Source: Neisseria animalis
GTDB lineage: Bacteria; Pseudomonadota; Gammaproteobacteria; Burkholderiales; Neisseriaceae
NCBI RefSeq assembly: GCF_900636515.1
Contig: NZ_LR134287.1
Coordinates: forward strand, 2,108,001-2,172,000
Direction: 5' to 3'
Length of the DNA stretch: 64,000 nt
The notes under the pieces are model-generated. The model searched no databases. It worked only from the letters and a program-made list of their open reading frames with translations, and had not been told where the DNA came from. Position 1 is the stretch's first letter, and the number at the start of each line of letters is the position of its first letter. Shown one piece after another: positions 28,810-39,865 of this stretch. The translations under genes and the position numbers were made by a program.

Positions 28810-29943
28810 ATGACCACACCGGCACTTCTCGTCCTCGCTGACGGCAGCGTATTTCACGGCACATCCATCGGTTACAACGGCTCAACCTCCGGCGAAGTCG
28901 TGTTCAACACCTCCATGACCGGCTATCAGGAAATCCTGACCGACCCGTCTTACTGCAAACAAATCGTTACCCTGACCTACCCGCACATCGGCAACACCGG
29001 CACCAACGGCGAAGACGTGGAAAGCCGCGCCGTTTACGCCGCCGGCCTGATTATCCGCGACCTGCCGCTCCTGCACAGCAACTTCCGAGCGTCCGAAAGC
29101 CTGCAAGAATATCTGGTACGCAACCAAACCGTGGCCATCGCCGACATCGATACCCGCCGCCTTACCCGCATCCTGCGCGACAAAGGCGCGCAAGCCGGCG
29201 CGATTCTGACCGGCGCGGATGCCACCGAAGAAAAAGCACAGGAATTAATCGCCGCATTCGGCAGCATGGTCGGCAAAGATTTGGCCAAAGAAGTGAGCTG
29301 CACCGAAAGCTACGAATGGAACGAGGGCGAATGGAAATTGGGTAAAGGCTTTACCACGCCTGCCGAACAGCCCTTCCATGTCGTCGCCTACGATTTCGGC
29401 GTAAAAACCAACATCCTGCGTATGCTGGCCGAGCGCGGCTGCCGCCTGACCATCGTACCGGCGCAAACGCCTGCCAAAGACGTATTGGCCATGAACCCGG
29501 ACGGCGTGTTCCTCTCCAACGGCCCAGGCGACCCCGAGCCTTGCGACTACGCCATTGCCGCCATCCGCGAACTGCTGGAAAGCAAAAAACCGCTGTTCGG
29601 CATCTGCTTGGGACACCAACTCCTCGGCCTCGCCGTGGGCGCGAAAACCAGCAAAATGCCGTTCGGCCACCACGGTGCCAACCATCCGGTGCAGGATTTG
29701 GACAGCAAACAAGTGATGATTACCAGCCAAAACCACGGCTTCCAAGTCGATGCGGATACCCTGCCCGCCAATGTGAAAGTCACCCACAAATCGCTGTTTG
29801 ACGGCTCGCTGCAAGGCATCGAGCTCACCGACCGCGTAGCTTTCTCGTTCCAAGGACACCCCGAAGCCAGCCCCGGCCCGCACGATGTCGCCTATCTGTT
29901 TGATAAGTTTATCGACAGCATGAAAGCGGCCAAACAGGCGTAA
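28810..29943 (+). CDS. carA: Carbamoyl-phosphate synthase small (glutaminase) subunit
   Basis: A 377-residue glutamine amidotransferase subunit delivering ammonia to CarB for arginine and pyrimidine synthesis. The small-subunit N-terminal domain is [35 protein letters not shown]. The class I amidotransferase has its nucleophile in [13 protein letters not shown], near residue 270, and His/Glu in [11 protein letters not shown] near 353. It ends 327 bases before carB. Start ATG 28810 fits the conserved N-terminus. Confidence 0.97.
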   Translation: MTTPALLVLADGSVFHGTSIGYNGSTSGEVVFNTSMTGYQEILTDPSYCKQIVTLTYPHIGNTGTNGEDVESRAVYAAGLIIRDLPLLHSNFRASESLQEYLVRNQTVAIADIDTRRLTRILRDKGAQAGAILTGADATEEKAQELIAAFGSMVGKDLAKEVSCTESYEWNEGEWKLGKGFTTPAEQPFHVVAYDFGVKTNILRMLAERGCRLTIVPAQTPAKDVLAMNPDGVFLSNGPGDPEPCDYAIAAIRELLESKKPLFGICLGHQLLGLAVGAKTSKMPFGHHGANHPVQDLDSKQVMITSQNHGFQVDADTLPANVKVTHKSLFDGSLQGIELTDRVAFSFQGHPEASPGPHDVAYLFDKFIDSMKAAKQA

Positions 29944-30270
29944 GGCTGCAATTTGCAGACGGCCTTAAATAGGGAAAAGGCCGTCTGCAAACTGAAAGGT
30001 AACCATAACAATCTGCACAACCTGTCTGCAGATTGGCTTTCTCAAGCCACAACACCTTTTCTCCGCCCAACCTGTTGGTTTTAACAGATAACAATATTAT
30101 TTTTTAATTAAAAAGGCAGACATTTCTTATAAAAAATTTAAGAAAAAACTGCTGCAGTAAAGTGTTTTGCCCCAACCGGCCAGTACAAACGCAATCTCGA
30201 AGAAAATTTTTCTTTTGTTATCTTTAATCACTCAGAATTTTTTAAATCAGTTTCTTAAAGAGACCCCACC
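29944..30270 (+). other. carA-carB spacer with an inverted DUS pair
   Basis: An inverted DUS pair lies at 29952-29991 (TTTGCAGACGGCCTT against AAGGCCGTCTGCAAA). From about 30050 to 30240 the sequence is strikingly AT-rich for this genome (for example AACAATATTATTTTTTAATT). From memory, the carA-carB spacer of Neisseria is variable in length and can reach several kb in gonococci; this is a short form. A separate carB promoter in the AT-rich part is likely but not demonstrable. Confidence 0.5.
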
Positions 30271-33483
<3,213 letters not shown>

Positions 33484-33500
33484 TCGGTCGGGCAGGTAAC

Positions 33501-33539
33501 AAAGGCCGTCTGCAAAATCCAATTTGCAGACGGCCTTTC
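33501..33539 (+). terminator. DUS-pair terminator of carB
   Basis: AAAGGCCGTCTGCAAAAT and its inverse with a T3 flank, 18 bases beyond the stop. Confidence 0.78.
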
Positions 33540-33712
33540 ATTATTTACTCGGGATAATACATTAATTCTCTTAAATTCTACCCCCATATGCCTGACGGCA
33601 GATTTCAGAAATATCCTCCGCACTATGCAGCCGGAAAACAAAAACGGGATTGCCCGTCAAGCACAAACAGCCCGAGACCTTTATAAAAAACAGGAAACGA
33701 GCCAAAACTGAT

Positions 33713-33826
33713 TGTAGGGGCGGGTTTTGCACCCGCCTGAAAATCGAATACCTTGAAAGTTACCACTTCAAAAAAACCAAGCAAACGGGCGGGTGTAAAA
33801 CCCGCCCTGCAATCCCTTGTCATGAA
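33713..33826. repeat. GC-rich long inverted repeat
   Basis: GATTGTAGGGGCGGGTTTTG plus CACCCGCC at the left pairs with GGCGGGTGTAAAACCCGCCC plus TGCAATCC at the right, about 28-base arms around some 57 bases. Each arm itself contains a GGCGGG...CCCGCC hairpin. It lies between the ends of convergent carB and the PycTM-like gene and could terminate both. A related GTGGGTTACACCCGCCCG motif occurs near 50080. It has no DUS and no Correia ends, so it is a separate repeat family. Confidence 0.7.
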
Positions 33827-33865
33827 TTTTGCAAAGGCCTCAGCCCGACGGCTTCCTGCACGCGG

Positions 33866-35551
33866 CTATAAGTCTTGATAATCGACCAACATATATTTGG
33901 CGGTAACGCCCTTATCGGCATCCCCTTCGTCGCTCATCAGCAGCAGATACGGTTTGCCGTTGATTGTAACCGAATCCATGGCCTCGACATTGACCATATG
34001 CCTCAAATTGGGCAGGGAAACATGATCCGGCTCATCTTCCGGATTACCGCTCCACCGCCAAAGCGTCGAATACTTGTCGCCGTTTTCGTCTTTCACTTCA
34101 TTGGTAATCAAAAATGCTTTCAATACCGGATCATAGTTGAGCGAGCGGATACCGCCGCCGGAAATAGGGATAACCGCGGCATCGGCAAAAACCGGATCGG
34201 CACCTTCGGCAAACATCTGCCCGGGGTTGCTGATGTAAAGCACCAGTGCCTTTTCGTTCAACTCCGGATCGCGGAAGCCCAGCAGCAGCCGGTTTTTGAC
34301 CGGATCAAAAGCCATTCCTTCGATATTGACATCTCTGAACGAGATTTCCGCATCGGTACGCGCTGCAATCAGTTTGTGCAGATTTTCATCCGACTCCAAT
34401 CTTTCGGTCAGCTTATCGTAACTGCCCAGCCCGATGACATTTGAGCCTTGGATTTTAAAGCGCAGCAGACGCTCCCGGTCAGACTTGCGTTCGCCCTGCT
34501 TGTTGCGCGAATGGGAGGTCAGCGCATATATAAAACCGTCGTTGTCGCGCGCCAGCGACTCCAAATCACTGATTTTCTGCTTGAATCCCCGGACAATACG
34601 CGTATCCAGCGCCTTATCCTCCACAAATCTGCCTTCTTTGTCCACGCTGATAATACTGAAAGCATGTGCCGCTTCGTCCTCGGCAACCAGAATCCTGCCG
34701 TCCGGAAGCTGCTGTACGGCAGAAGGCTCATACACGTCCTGCATCATATTCAGGCCCACCGCCTGCATTTCGGCAGCATTGTTTTTTTGAGGAGCAACCA
34801 GACCGGGGATACTTTTCACGCTGACAAATGCCACCAGCGAAAGCAGCAGCCCCCAACGGAATACCGTATAAGAAAGATTCAGGTATTTGAATTGTTTGTT
34901 GGCCATCAGTCCGAGCCAATAAAGGTGGTCGCTCATTTTTTGGTACATCTCCTTCCGGTCGGACATGGTTTCCAACATCATTTCCCAAAACTGCTGCTTG
35001 GTAATTTTGACCCGGTCTTCGTAGATCAGCACATTCGGCGTTTTATCGAAAAAACGGCTGTCGCGGTGGAAAATGCGTTCCCGCCAATCACCGAGCTTGG
35101 CTTTGCGCTGCATGACATCCTTCATCCACGCCCGCGCAGCTTGGATTTTACCGATACGCTCCGGCGAAGCGGAAAGCAGTGCGAAAATAATCGAGGCGGT
35201 TGCCGTCAGGATAAACACCGTTGCCGGCAGCAAAAACTCCGGCGAAGACGAAAAGATAAACGCCCCCGAAATCATCAGCGCCGACACGATAAAACCATTG
35301 AGCGAAATCATAATATTGGCCTTGGTGGCCGCAAGTGCCAACAGCTCCATTTCCGAGCGCACCGCATTGCGGAACATGGTTTCCACGCCCTTGTTCGTGC
35401 CGATTTCCGGTGTTTTTCTACTTCTCTTGACCCGTTTTTTATTTTTCGGCTTATTTGCTTTGGACACAGCTTCCGCAACAGGCAAATCTGCCCCTTCCCT
35501 GTCGGTTTGGTCAAACTTTTCCGATTGCGGGTCTAAATCATTTTGGTTCAT
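33866..35551 (-). CDS. Membrane protein fusing a Pycsar-effector-like (DUF5706/PycTM) region to a beta-propeller (DUF3616-like)
   Basis: A 561-residue protein in two parts. Residues about 57-250 follow the DUF5706/PycTM pattern: MFRNAVRSEMELLALAATKAN, helices near 79-100 and 107-127, a ~100-residue linker with LIYEDRVKITKQQFWEMM, then DHLYWLGLMANKQFKYLNLSYTV leading into a third helix near 228-250. PycTM proteins are membrane effectors of Pycsar, an anti-phage system triggered by cyclic CMP/UMP. Residues about 270-561 look like a DUF3616-type propeller: AVQQLPDGRILVAEDEAA, ISDLESLARDNDGFIYALTSHSR, VNIEGMAFDPVKNRLLLGFRDP. A basic N-terminal tail (NKKRVKRSRK) suggests N-in topology, placing the linker in the cytoplasm and the propeller in the periplasm. 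No cyclase gene is adjacent. Domain calls are from memory of family patterns; function is unproven. Confidence 0.75.
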   Translation of the reverse strand: MNQNDLDPQSEKFDQTDREGADLPVAEAVSKANKPKNKKRVKRSRKTPEIGTNKGVETMFRNAVRSEMELLALAATKANIMISLNGFIVSALMISGAFIFSSSPEFLLPATVFILTATASIIFALLSASPERIGKIQAARAWMKDVMQRKAKLGDWRERIFHRDSRFFDKTPNVLIYEDRVKITKQQFWEMMLETMSDRKEMYQKMSDHLYWLGLMANKQFKYLNLSYTVFRWGLLLSLVAFVSVKSIPGLVAPQKNNAAEMQAVGLNMMQDVYEPSAVQQLPDGRILVAEDEAAHAFSIISVDKEGRFVEDKALDTRIVRGFKQKISDLESLARDNDGFIYALTSHSRNKQGERKSDRERLLRFKIQGSNVIGLGSYDKLTERLESDENLHKLIAARTDAEISFRDVNIEGMAFDPVKNRLLLGFRDPELNEKALVLYISNPGQMFAEGADPVFADAAVIPISGGGIRSLNYDPVLKAFLITNEVKDENGDKYSTLWRWSGNPEDEPDHVSLPNLRHMVNVEAMDSVTINGKPYLLLMSDEGDADKGVTAKYMLVDYQDL

Positions 35552-35726
35552 ATCAAACTTACTTTCAGCTCCGGCCAGTATTTGTCCACACCTGCCAGAT
35601 TATTAATAAATACATGAATTTAAATAATATTCAACTGTTTAAAATCAAAAGTTGAGCATTTTACCGTTCACCCAATCGACAGACGATACCAAATTTATGA
35701 CATTACAGTTTTTTACAAAATTTCCG

Positions 35727-35757
35727 TCTGCAAAATAAAAATTTGCAGACGGCCTTA
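35727..35757. terminator. Inverted DUS pair, left copy truncated
   Basis: CCGTCTGCAAA (leading G missing) and TTTGCAGACGG. It lies between the divergent PycTM-like and gluQ starts, so it ends neither gene. The surrounding 35552-35824 is AT-rich and must carry both promoters. Confidence 0.5.
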
Positions 35758-35824
35758 CCATTCAAATCTTGAACCAATTCCATTAAACTAAACCTTTTCC
35801 AACCTTTTCACTGCTCACGCTTAT

Positions 35825-36739
35825 ATGTCCCCTACATCTCCCCCCTACACAGGACGTTTCGCGCCCAGTCCTACCGGTTTGTTGCACATCGGTTCGCTGC
35901 TGACCGCGCTGGCTTCATATGCCGATGCACGGGCCAACGGCGGTCGGTGGCTGGTCCGCATGGAAGACCTTGATCCACCGCGTGAGATGGCGGGTGCGGC
36001 CGATGAGATTTTACGGACTTTGGAAGCGTTTGGTTTTGAGTGGGACGGGGAAACGGTTTATCAGAGCCGGCGCGATGAAGTATATCGGGCGGCCTTAGGC
36101 CGTCTGCAAAATGCAGGGCTTGCTTATCCCTGCTATTGCAGTCGTAAGGACTGGCAGGCCGCTGCCGTGAGCGGGGCTGACGGGTTTGTGTACAACGGCC
36201 GCTGCCGTCTGCCGTCGCAAAGACCGTCCGACAATGGGAAAGCTCCGGCTTGGCGCTTGCGCGTAGCCGATGAAATTGTTGGTTTTACAGACGGCATTGT
36301 CGGCGGATATGCTCAAAATCTGGAGCGTGATATTGGTGATTTTGTATTGTTGCGTGCCGATGGTTTTTGGGCGTACCAACTGGCGGTGGTGGCAGACGAT
36401 GCGGATCAGGGGGTCACGCATATTGTGCGCGGACAGGATTTGCTGGTTTCTACGCCGCGCCAGATTTATCTGCAACGCTGTTTGGGCGTACCCACACCGC
36501 AATACGCGCATCTGCCGCTGCTGACCAACCGTTTGGGGCAGAAATGGTCCAAGCAGACTTTGGCTCCTGCTTTGGATTTGAGCCGCCGCGAAGCCTTGCT
36601 GCGCGAAGTGTCGGCATACCTCAACCTGCCTGCCGCACCAGAGGTTTCTCATCCGCGGGCGTTGCTGGATTGGGCGGTGGCACACTGGCGGCTGGCGGCG
36701 GTGCCGAAACAGGCGATATGTACGGAAAGTTCTATTTGA
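35825..36739 (+). CDS. gluQ: Glutamyl-Q tRNA(Asp) synthetase
   Basis: A 304-residue truncated GluRS paralogue that glutamylates the queuosine base of tRNA-Asp. It lacks the anticodon-binding domain, which explains the length. It opens with [29 protein letters not shown], with the HIGH-like HIGS. The zinc-binding region contains PCYCSRKDW and later YNGRCR. The KMSKS equivalent is [13 protein letters not shown], as expected for GluQ. It starts at ATG 35825. The 110 bases after it hold no gene before the next repeat. Confidence 0.92.
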   Translation: MSPTSPPYTGRFAPSPTGLLHIGSLLTALASYADARANGGRWLVRMEDLDPPREMAGAADEILRTLEAFGFEWDGETVYQSRRDEVYRAALGRLQNAGLAYPCYCSRKDWQAAAVSGADGFVYNGRCRLPSQRPSDNGKAPAWRLRVADEIVGFTDGIVGGYAQNLERDIGDFVLLRADGFWAYQLAVVADDADQGVTHIVRGQDLLVSTPRQIYLQRCLGVPTPQYAHLPLLTNRLGQKWSKQTLAPALDLSRREALLREVSAYLNLPAAPEVSHPRALLDWAVAHWRLAAVPKQAICTESSI

Positions 36740-36848
36740 TACGGTGTTCCTGCTCCGGTTCCAAATGAGGTTGAAGCCATTTCATGCCGTCTGCGTTTTG
36801 CCGTTTTGTTCCAAACGGAATGGATTTGCTGAAACAACCGTTTCCATT

Positions 36849-36955
36849 TATAGTCGAATAAAATAAGAATGAGACAAGGCAGCGAAGCCGCAGACAGTAC
36901 ACATAGTACGGCAAGGCAAAGCAACGCTGTATCATTCTTATTTTAAATGACTATA
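36849..36955 (-). repeat. Correia-like 107-bp element, copy 6
   Basis: Identical by eye to the other reverse-oriented copies. A short related scrap (AGATACGGTGCAGCAATGCT) follows at about 36961. The remaining bases to 37031 hold no gene. Confidence 0.85.
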
Positions 36956-37031
36956 AGTGGAGATACGGTGCAGCAATGCTGTATCAAACGAATGGGCAAC
37001 AATATCTATTCTGATGATGAAAACGAAAAGC

Positions 37032-37070
37032 AAAGGCCGTCTGCAAATTGTGGTTTTGCAGACGGCCTTT
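37032..37070 (-). terminator. DUS-pair terminator of the NTF2-like lipoprotein gene
   Basis: AAAGGCCGTCTGCAAAttg and its inverse, about 60 bases beyond the stop of the minus-strand gene. Confidence 0.7.
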
Positions 37071-37130
37071 GTTGTTTTTATACTCAAATCAATCCGCTCG
37101 GATTGGTTTGAAAAGTCGATAAATCAATGA

Positions 37131-37625
37131 TTAAAACATACTGCGGCCGCTGACGGTTTTTTCCGGCACGGCTTGGATAACGTCCCAATGCTCGACGATT
37201 TTACCGTTTTCGTCCAAACGGAAAATATCCACTACGGCTTCCCCGCGGTCGTTTTTATCCATTTTGCTGTGGACGTGCAGCCACACCAAATCGCCGTCTG
37301 CCGCCACACGCTTGATTTCGGCGTGCGAGGCGGGATGTTCTTTCAAAAACGGGGCGAACGCATCGATAAATGCCCGACCGCCGTCGGCTACGTCCGGATT
37401 GTGCTGCAGATATTCCGCACCGACGTATTGTTCCGTTGCCTCTTTTACTTTGTGTTGGTTGAACGCCATTTCGTAAAATGCCAATACATTGGCTTTGTTG
37501 CGCTCGGTTTGGCTTTGTACCGCCGCACCGGTTTCGGCAGCGGACGGAACCGTAGCTGTTTGAGCCGGGGAACACGCAGCCAAAACCAAGGCTGCAACGA
37601 GGGTTAAAGCGGTTTTTTTAATCAT
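37131..37625 (-). CDS. NTF2-like (SnoaL-type) lipoprotein
   Basis: A 164-residue protein. Residues 1-18 (KKTALTLVAALVLAAC) are a lipoprotein signal with lipobox LAAC. The mature part is a single SnoaL-like NTF2 fold: NKANVLAFYEMAFNQHKVKEATEQYV, YLQHNPDVADGGRAFIDAFAPFL, DGDLVWLHVHSKMDKNDRGEAVVDIFRLDENGKIVEHWDVIQ. Proteins of this fold are often annotated as polyketide-cyclase-like or ester cyclase, but a surface-anchored version has no defined substrate. It follows the NAD(P)-binding gene by 96 bases on the same strand and is probably in one operon under the divergent LysR regulator. Confidence 0.8.
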   Translation of the reverse strand: MIKKTALTLVAALVLAACSPAQTATVPSAAETGAAVQSQTERNKANVLAFYEMAFNQHKVKEATEQYVGAEYLQHNPDVADGGRAFIDAFAPFLKEHPASHAEIKRVAADGDLVWLHVHSKMDKNDRGEAVVDIFRLDENGKIVEHWDVIQAVPEKTVSGRSMF

Positions 37626-37721
37626 ATCGTATTCTTTCTGTCATTCAAGTAAACGAAGGATTGGGCCGTCTGAAACCTATCCTTGTCTGCCGGACGGCGT
37701 ATTTTTATTTCAAATTTAAAA

Positions 37722-38372
37722 TCAAACGGCTTCTGCCACGGTAAAACGCTCGAACAGATGACCTTTGCGTTCGGCATCGTCCACAATCGCACAAGCCAGA
37801 TCGGGCGCGGAGATGTTGGCAAGTTCGCTGCCGGTAAACAGCACCTCGTTACTGCCTGTGCGGTAGCTGCCGCTGCGGGTGTCGATGTCGCCCTCAAAAG
37901 CAGGCGGCGGGCAGATAAACGACCAGTTCACATCGCGGCGTTGCTGCAAATCCTTCAGCCAGTTGCGCGCGGCATTCGCACCGTCGTAAATCTCTTTCGG
38001 AAACTCGGGCGTATCAATCAGTTGCACACCCGGCTCGATATACAGGCTGCCCGCTCCGCCGACTGCCAACAGATAAGGTACTTCCGCCGCTTTCGCCGCT
38101 TCGGTAATCGCCGCCGCACCTTTGGCAAAGTCCGCACCGCCGTTCGGATTGTCCCAACCGCCGTTAAACGCGCTGACCACCGCATCGAATCCTTTGAGCT
38201 GCTCCGCAAAGTCCGGCGCATTGACATCAAATGCGACTGCCCTGATATTGCCGCCCTGCTGCACTTTGTCCGCATTACGAGCGAACCCCGTTACCTCATG
38301 TCCGCGTGCCGCAGCCTCTTTCACGACCGCCTTACCTACCGTACCTGTTGCACCGATTACTGCGATTTTCAT
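37722..38372 (-). CDS. NAD(P)H-binding atypical SDR protein
   Basis: A 216-residue Rossmann-fold protein of the NAD(P)-binding type (PF13460-like, YwnB/biliverdin-reductase-B group). It opens MKIAVIGATGTVGKAVVKEA with the GxxGxxG loop, and VPYLLAVGGAGSLYIEPG is typical of the group. No canonical YxxxK dyad stands out, so it may bind the cofactor for redox sensing or reduce an unknown quinone or enone. I start at ATG 38372 because AAGGAG sits at ideal distance; longer in-frame upstream sequence lacks support. It heads the leftward operon opposite the LysR gene. Confidence 0.85.
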   Translation of the reverse strand: MKIAVIGATGTVGKAVVKEAAARGHEVTGFARNADKVQQGGNIRAVAFDVNAPDFAEQLKGFDAVVSAFNGGWDNPNGGADFAKGAAAITEAAKAAEVPYLLAVGGAGSLYIEPGVQLIDTPEFPKEIYDGANAARNWLKDLQQRRDVNWSFICPPPAFEGDIDTRSGSYRTGSNEVLFTGSELANISAPDLACAIVDDAERKGHLFERFTVAEAV

Positions 38373-38407
38373 GTTTGTCTCCTTTTCCGGCATGATGCCG
38401 TATTGAT

Positions 38408-38566
38408 TTGCAGTCGAATAAAATACGAATGAGACAAGGCGGCAAAATCGCAGACAGTACGGATAGTACGGGTCGGCGGACTGGCTGCTTCGGCAGCTTA
38501 GTCAAGCCCCTTCTTTGAGCAAGGTGCCGCAACGCTGTATCATTCATATTTCAGATGACTTATAGA
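38408..38566 (-). repeat. Long-form Correia-like element (about 156 bp)
   Basis: Ends read CAGTCGAATAAAATACGAATG and ATTTCAGATGACTTATAG, diverged from the 107-bp copies. It contains an extra ~50-base core (GGCTGCTTCGGCAGCTTAGT, then CCTTCTTTGAGCAAGG) lacking from the short copies. The same long/short relation exists in meningococcal Correia elements. It lies in the LysR/oxidoreductase intergenic region. Confidence 0.75.
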
Positions 38567-38656
38567 TGCGCTCATTGTAAGGCCGTCCGAAATACTTGAT
38601 AAGCCCTGTTTTACTGTTTATATTATTAAGTAAAACTACATAATAGGCCGTCTGAA

Positions 38657-39544
38657 ATGCAAGACATCAAACCCCTGCTGGTTTTTGCCGCCGTATTGGA
38701 ACACGGCAGCATGAACGCCGCCGCCGCTGCGTTGGGCATGACTCCCTCTGCCGTCAGCCAACACATCAACCGGCTCGAATCGGTACACGGCATCAAACTG
38801 CTCAACCGCAGCACGCGCCGCCTTACGCCCACCGATGCCGGACAAACCTTGGGCGGATACTGCCGCCGGCTCAGCCGCACACTTTCCGACACCCATGCTG
38901 CCATAGGCGCATTGAAAACCGAGCCGGCCGGCGACCTGCATATTTCCCTGACCTCTTCCGTTATCGACTGTCCTGCTTTTCAGACGGCCTTAATGCGGCT
39001 GCAAAACGAATTTCCGCGCATCCGCCCCGTTTTGCATTTCAACGATGCATTAGATGATTTGCACAGCAGCCGTTTCGACCTCGCCATACGCGGCGGCGAC
39101 CGTGCGCTCGACGACCCCGGCTTGGTGGCACGCCATCTGACAACATGGCATTTCCAAATCTGCGCCAGCCCAAGCTATCTGGCACGACACCCGCCGATTA
39201 CCCGTCCCGAACAGCTCCGCACCCACCACTGGCTGTATTTCGGTACGCCCCACATCACCCTGCACAAAAACAGCGAAAGCCGCCTGATCGACCTTTCCAC
39301 AGGCATACACTGCAACCAAATCGCCGCCGTCCGCAGCCTGACCGTTGCCGGCATCGGGCTTTCCTGCCAAGTCAGCGGCGAAATCGGTGCGCTGCTGGCG
39401 CAAGGCCGTCTGCAAACCGTGCTGCCCGATTGGATGCTGCCCGCGGTCAACCTCTATCTGGTCACACCCTACCGCGTGCAGTCCGCCAAAACCGAAGCCG
39501 CCGTCCGCATCATCCAAGAAAGTTTCGCGCAGGAGGCCGTCTGA
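38657..39544 (+). CDS. LysR-family transcriptional regulator
   Basis: A 295-residue LTTR. The N-terminal winged helix-turn-helix is LLVFAAVLEHGSMNAAAAALGMTPSAVSQHINRLESVHGIKLLNRSTRRLTPTDAG in type, over residues 5-60. The C-terminal substrate-binding domain follows (DLHISLTSSVIDCP, RFDLAIRGGDRALDDPGLVARHL). It belongs to the group often annotated as DsdC- or AaeR-like. It is divergent from the NAD(P)-binding/NTF2-like pair and probably controls it; the effector is unknown. An AA-type DUS overlaps its ribosome-binding region (38646-38656) and another forms its last codons and stop. Confidence 0.9.
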   Translation: MQDIKPLLVFAAVLEHGSMNAAAAALGMTPSAVSQHINRLESVHGIKLLNRSTRRLTPTDAGQTLGGYCRRLSRTLSDTHAAIGALKTEPAGDLHISLTSSVIDCPAFQTALMRLQNEFPRIRPVLHFNDALDDLHSSRFDLAIRGGDRALDDPGLVARHLTTWHFQICASPSYLARHPPITRPEQLRTHHWLYFGTPHITLHKNSESRLIDLSTGIHCNQIAAVRSLTVAGIGLSCQVSGEIGALLAQGRLQTVLPDWMLPAVNLYLVTPYRVQSAKTEAAVRIIQESFAQEAV

Positions 39545-39838
39545 ATGGAGACACCCGAACCGATGCAGCCAAACTGGTGCGTTTATCTGATACTGTGCCG
39601 GAACGGCTCGCTCTACTGCGGCATCAGCAACCGCCCCGCCGAACGCCTGTCCGCCCACCGGCAGGGCAAAGGCGCGAAATACACCCGCACCCACCCTCCG
39701 CTTGCCATGCGAATCGTTTCAGACGGCATGGACAAAAGCACCGCCTTAAAACGCGAGGCAGAAGTGAAAAAGCTGGCAACAGACAAAAAACGGGATTTGT
39801 GGGCAGCCGCCGAAGCAAACGAAATAAAGGCCGTCTGA
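39545..39838 (+). CDS. GIY-YIG domain protein (YhbQ-like)
   Basis: A 97-residue single-domain GIY-YIG protein of the UPF0213/YhbQ group. The motif pair is WCVYLILCRNGSLYCGISN and ERLSAHRQGKGAKYTRTHPP. Downstream are a conserved Arg and Glu (KREAEVKKL), the usual catalytic set. Some members cut branched or single-stranded DNA; this one is untested. It begins at the base after the LysR stop, so it is translationally coupled. ATG 39563 is an alternative start. Its stop codon is supplied by a DUS. Confidence 0.85.
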   Translation: METPEPMQPNWCVYLILCRNGSLYCGISNRPAERLSAHRQGKGAKYTRTHPPLAMRIVSDGMDKSTALKREAEVKKLATDKKRDLWAAAEANEIKAV

Positions 39839-39863
39839 AACCTGAATTTGCAGACGGCCTTTG
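39826..39863. terminator. Mixed DUS-pair terminator for convergent genes
   Basis: AAAGGCCGTCTGAAA (AA form) opposes TTTGCAGACGGCCTTT (CA form). The left arm overlaps the stop of the GIY-YIG gene. A hairpin combining both dialects. Confidence 0.75.
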
Positions 39864-39865
39864 CC

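Noticed and set aside
34448..35536. A long plus-strand open frame opposite the PycTM-like gene
   Set aside because: It is the antisense shadow of a strongly supported membrane protein gene and shows no coherent domain; many long antisense frames of this kind occur opposite the GC-rich genes here.
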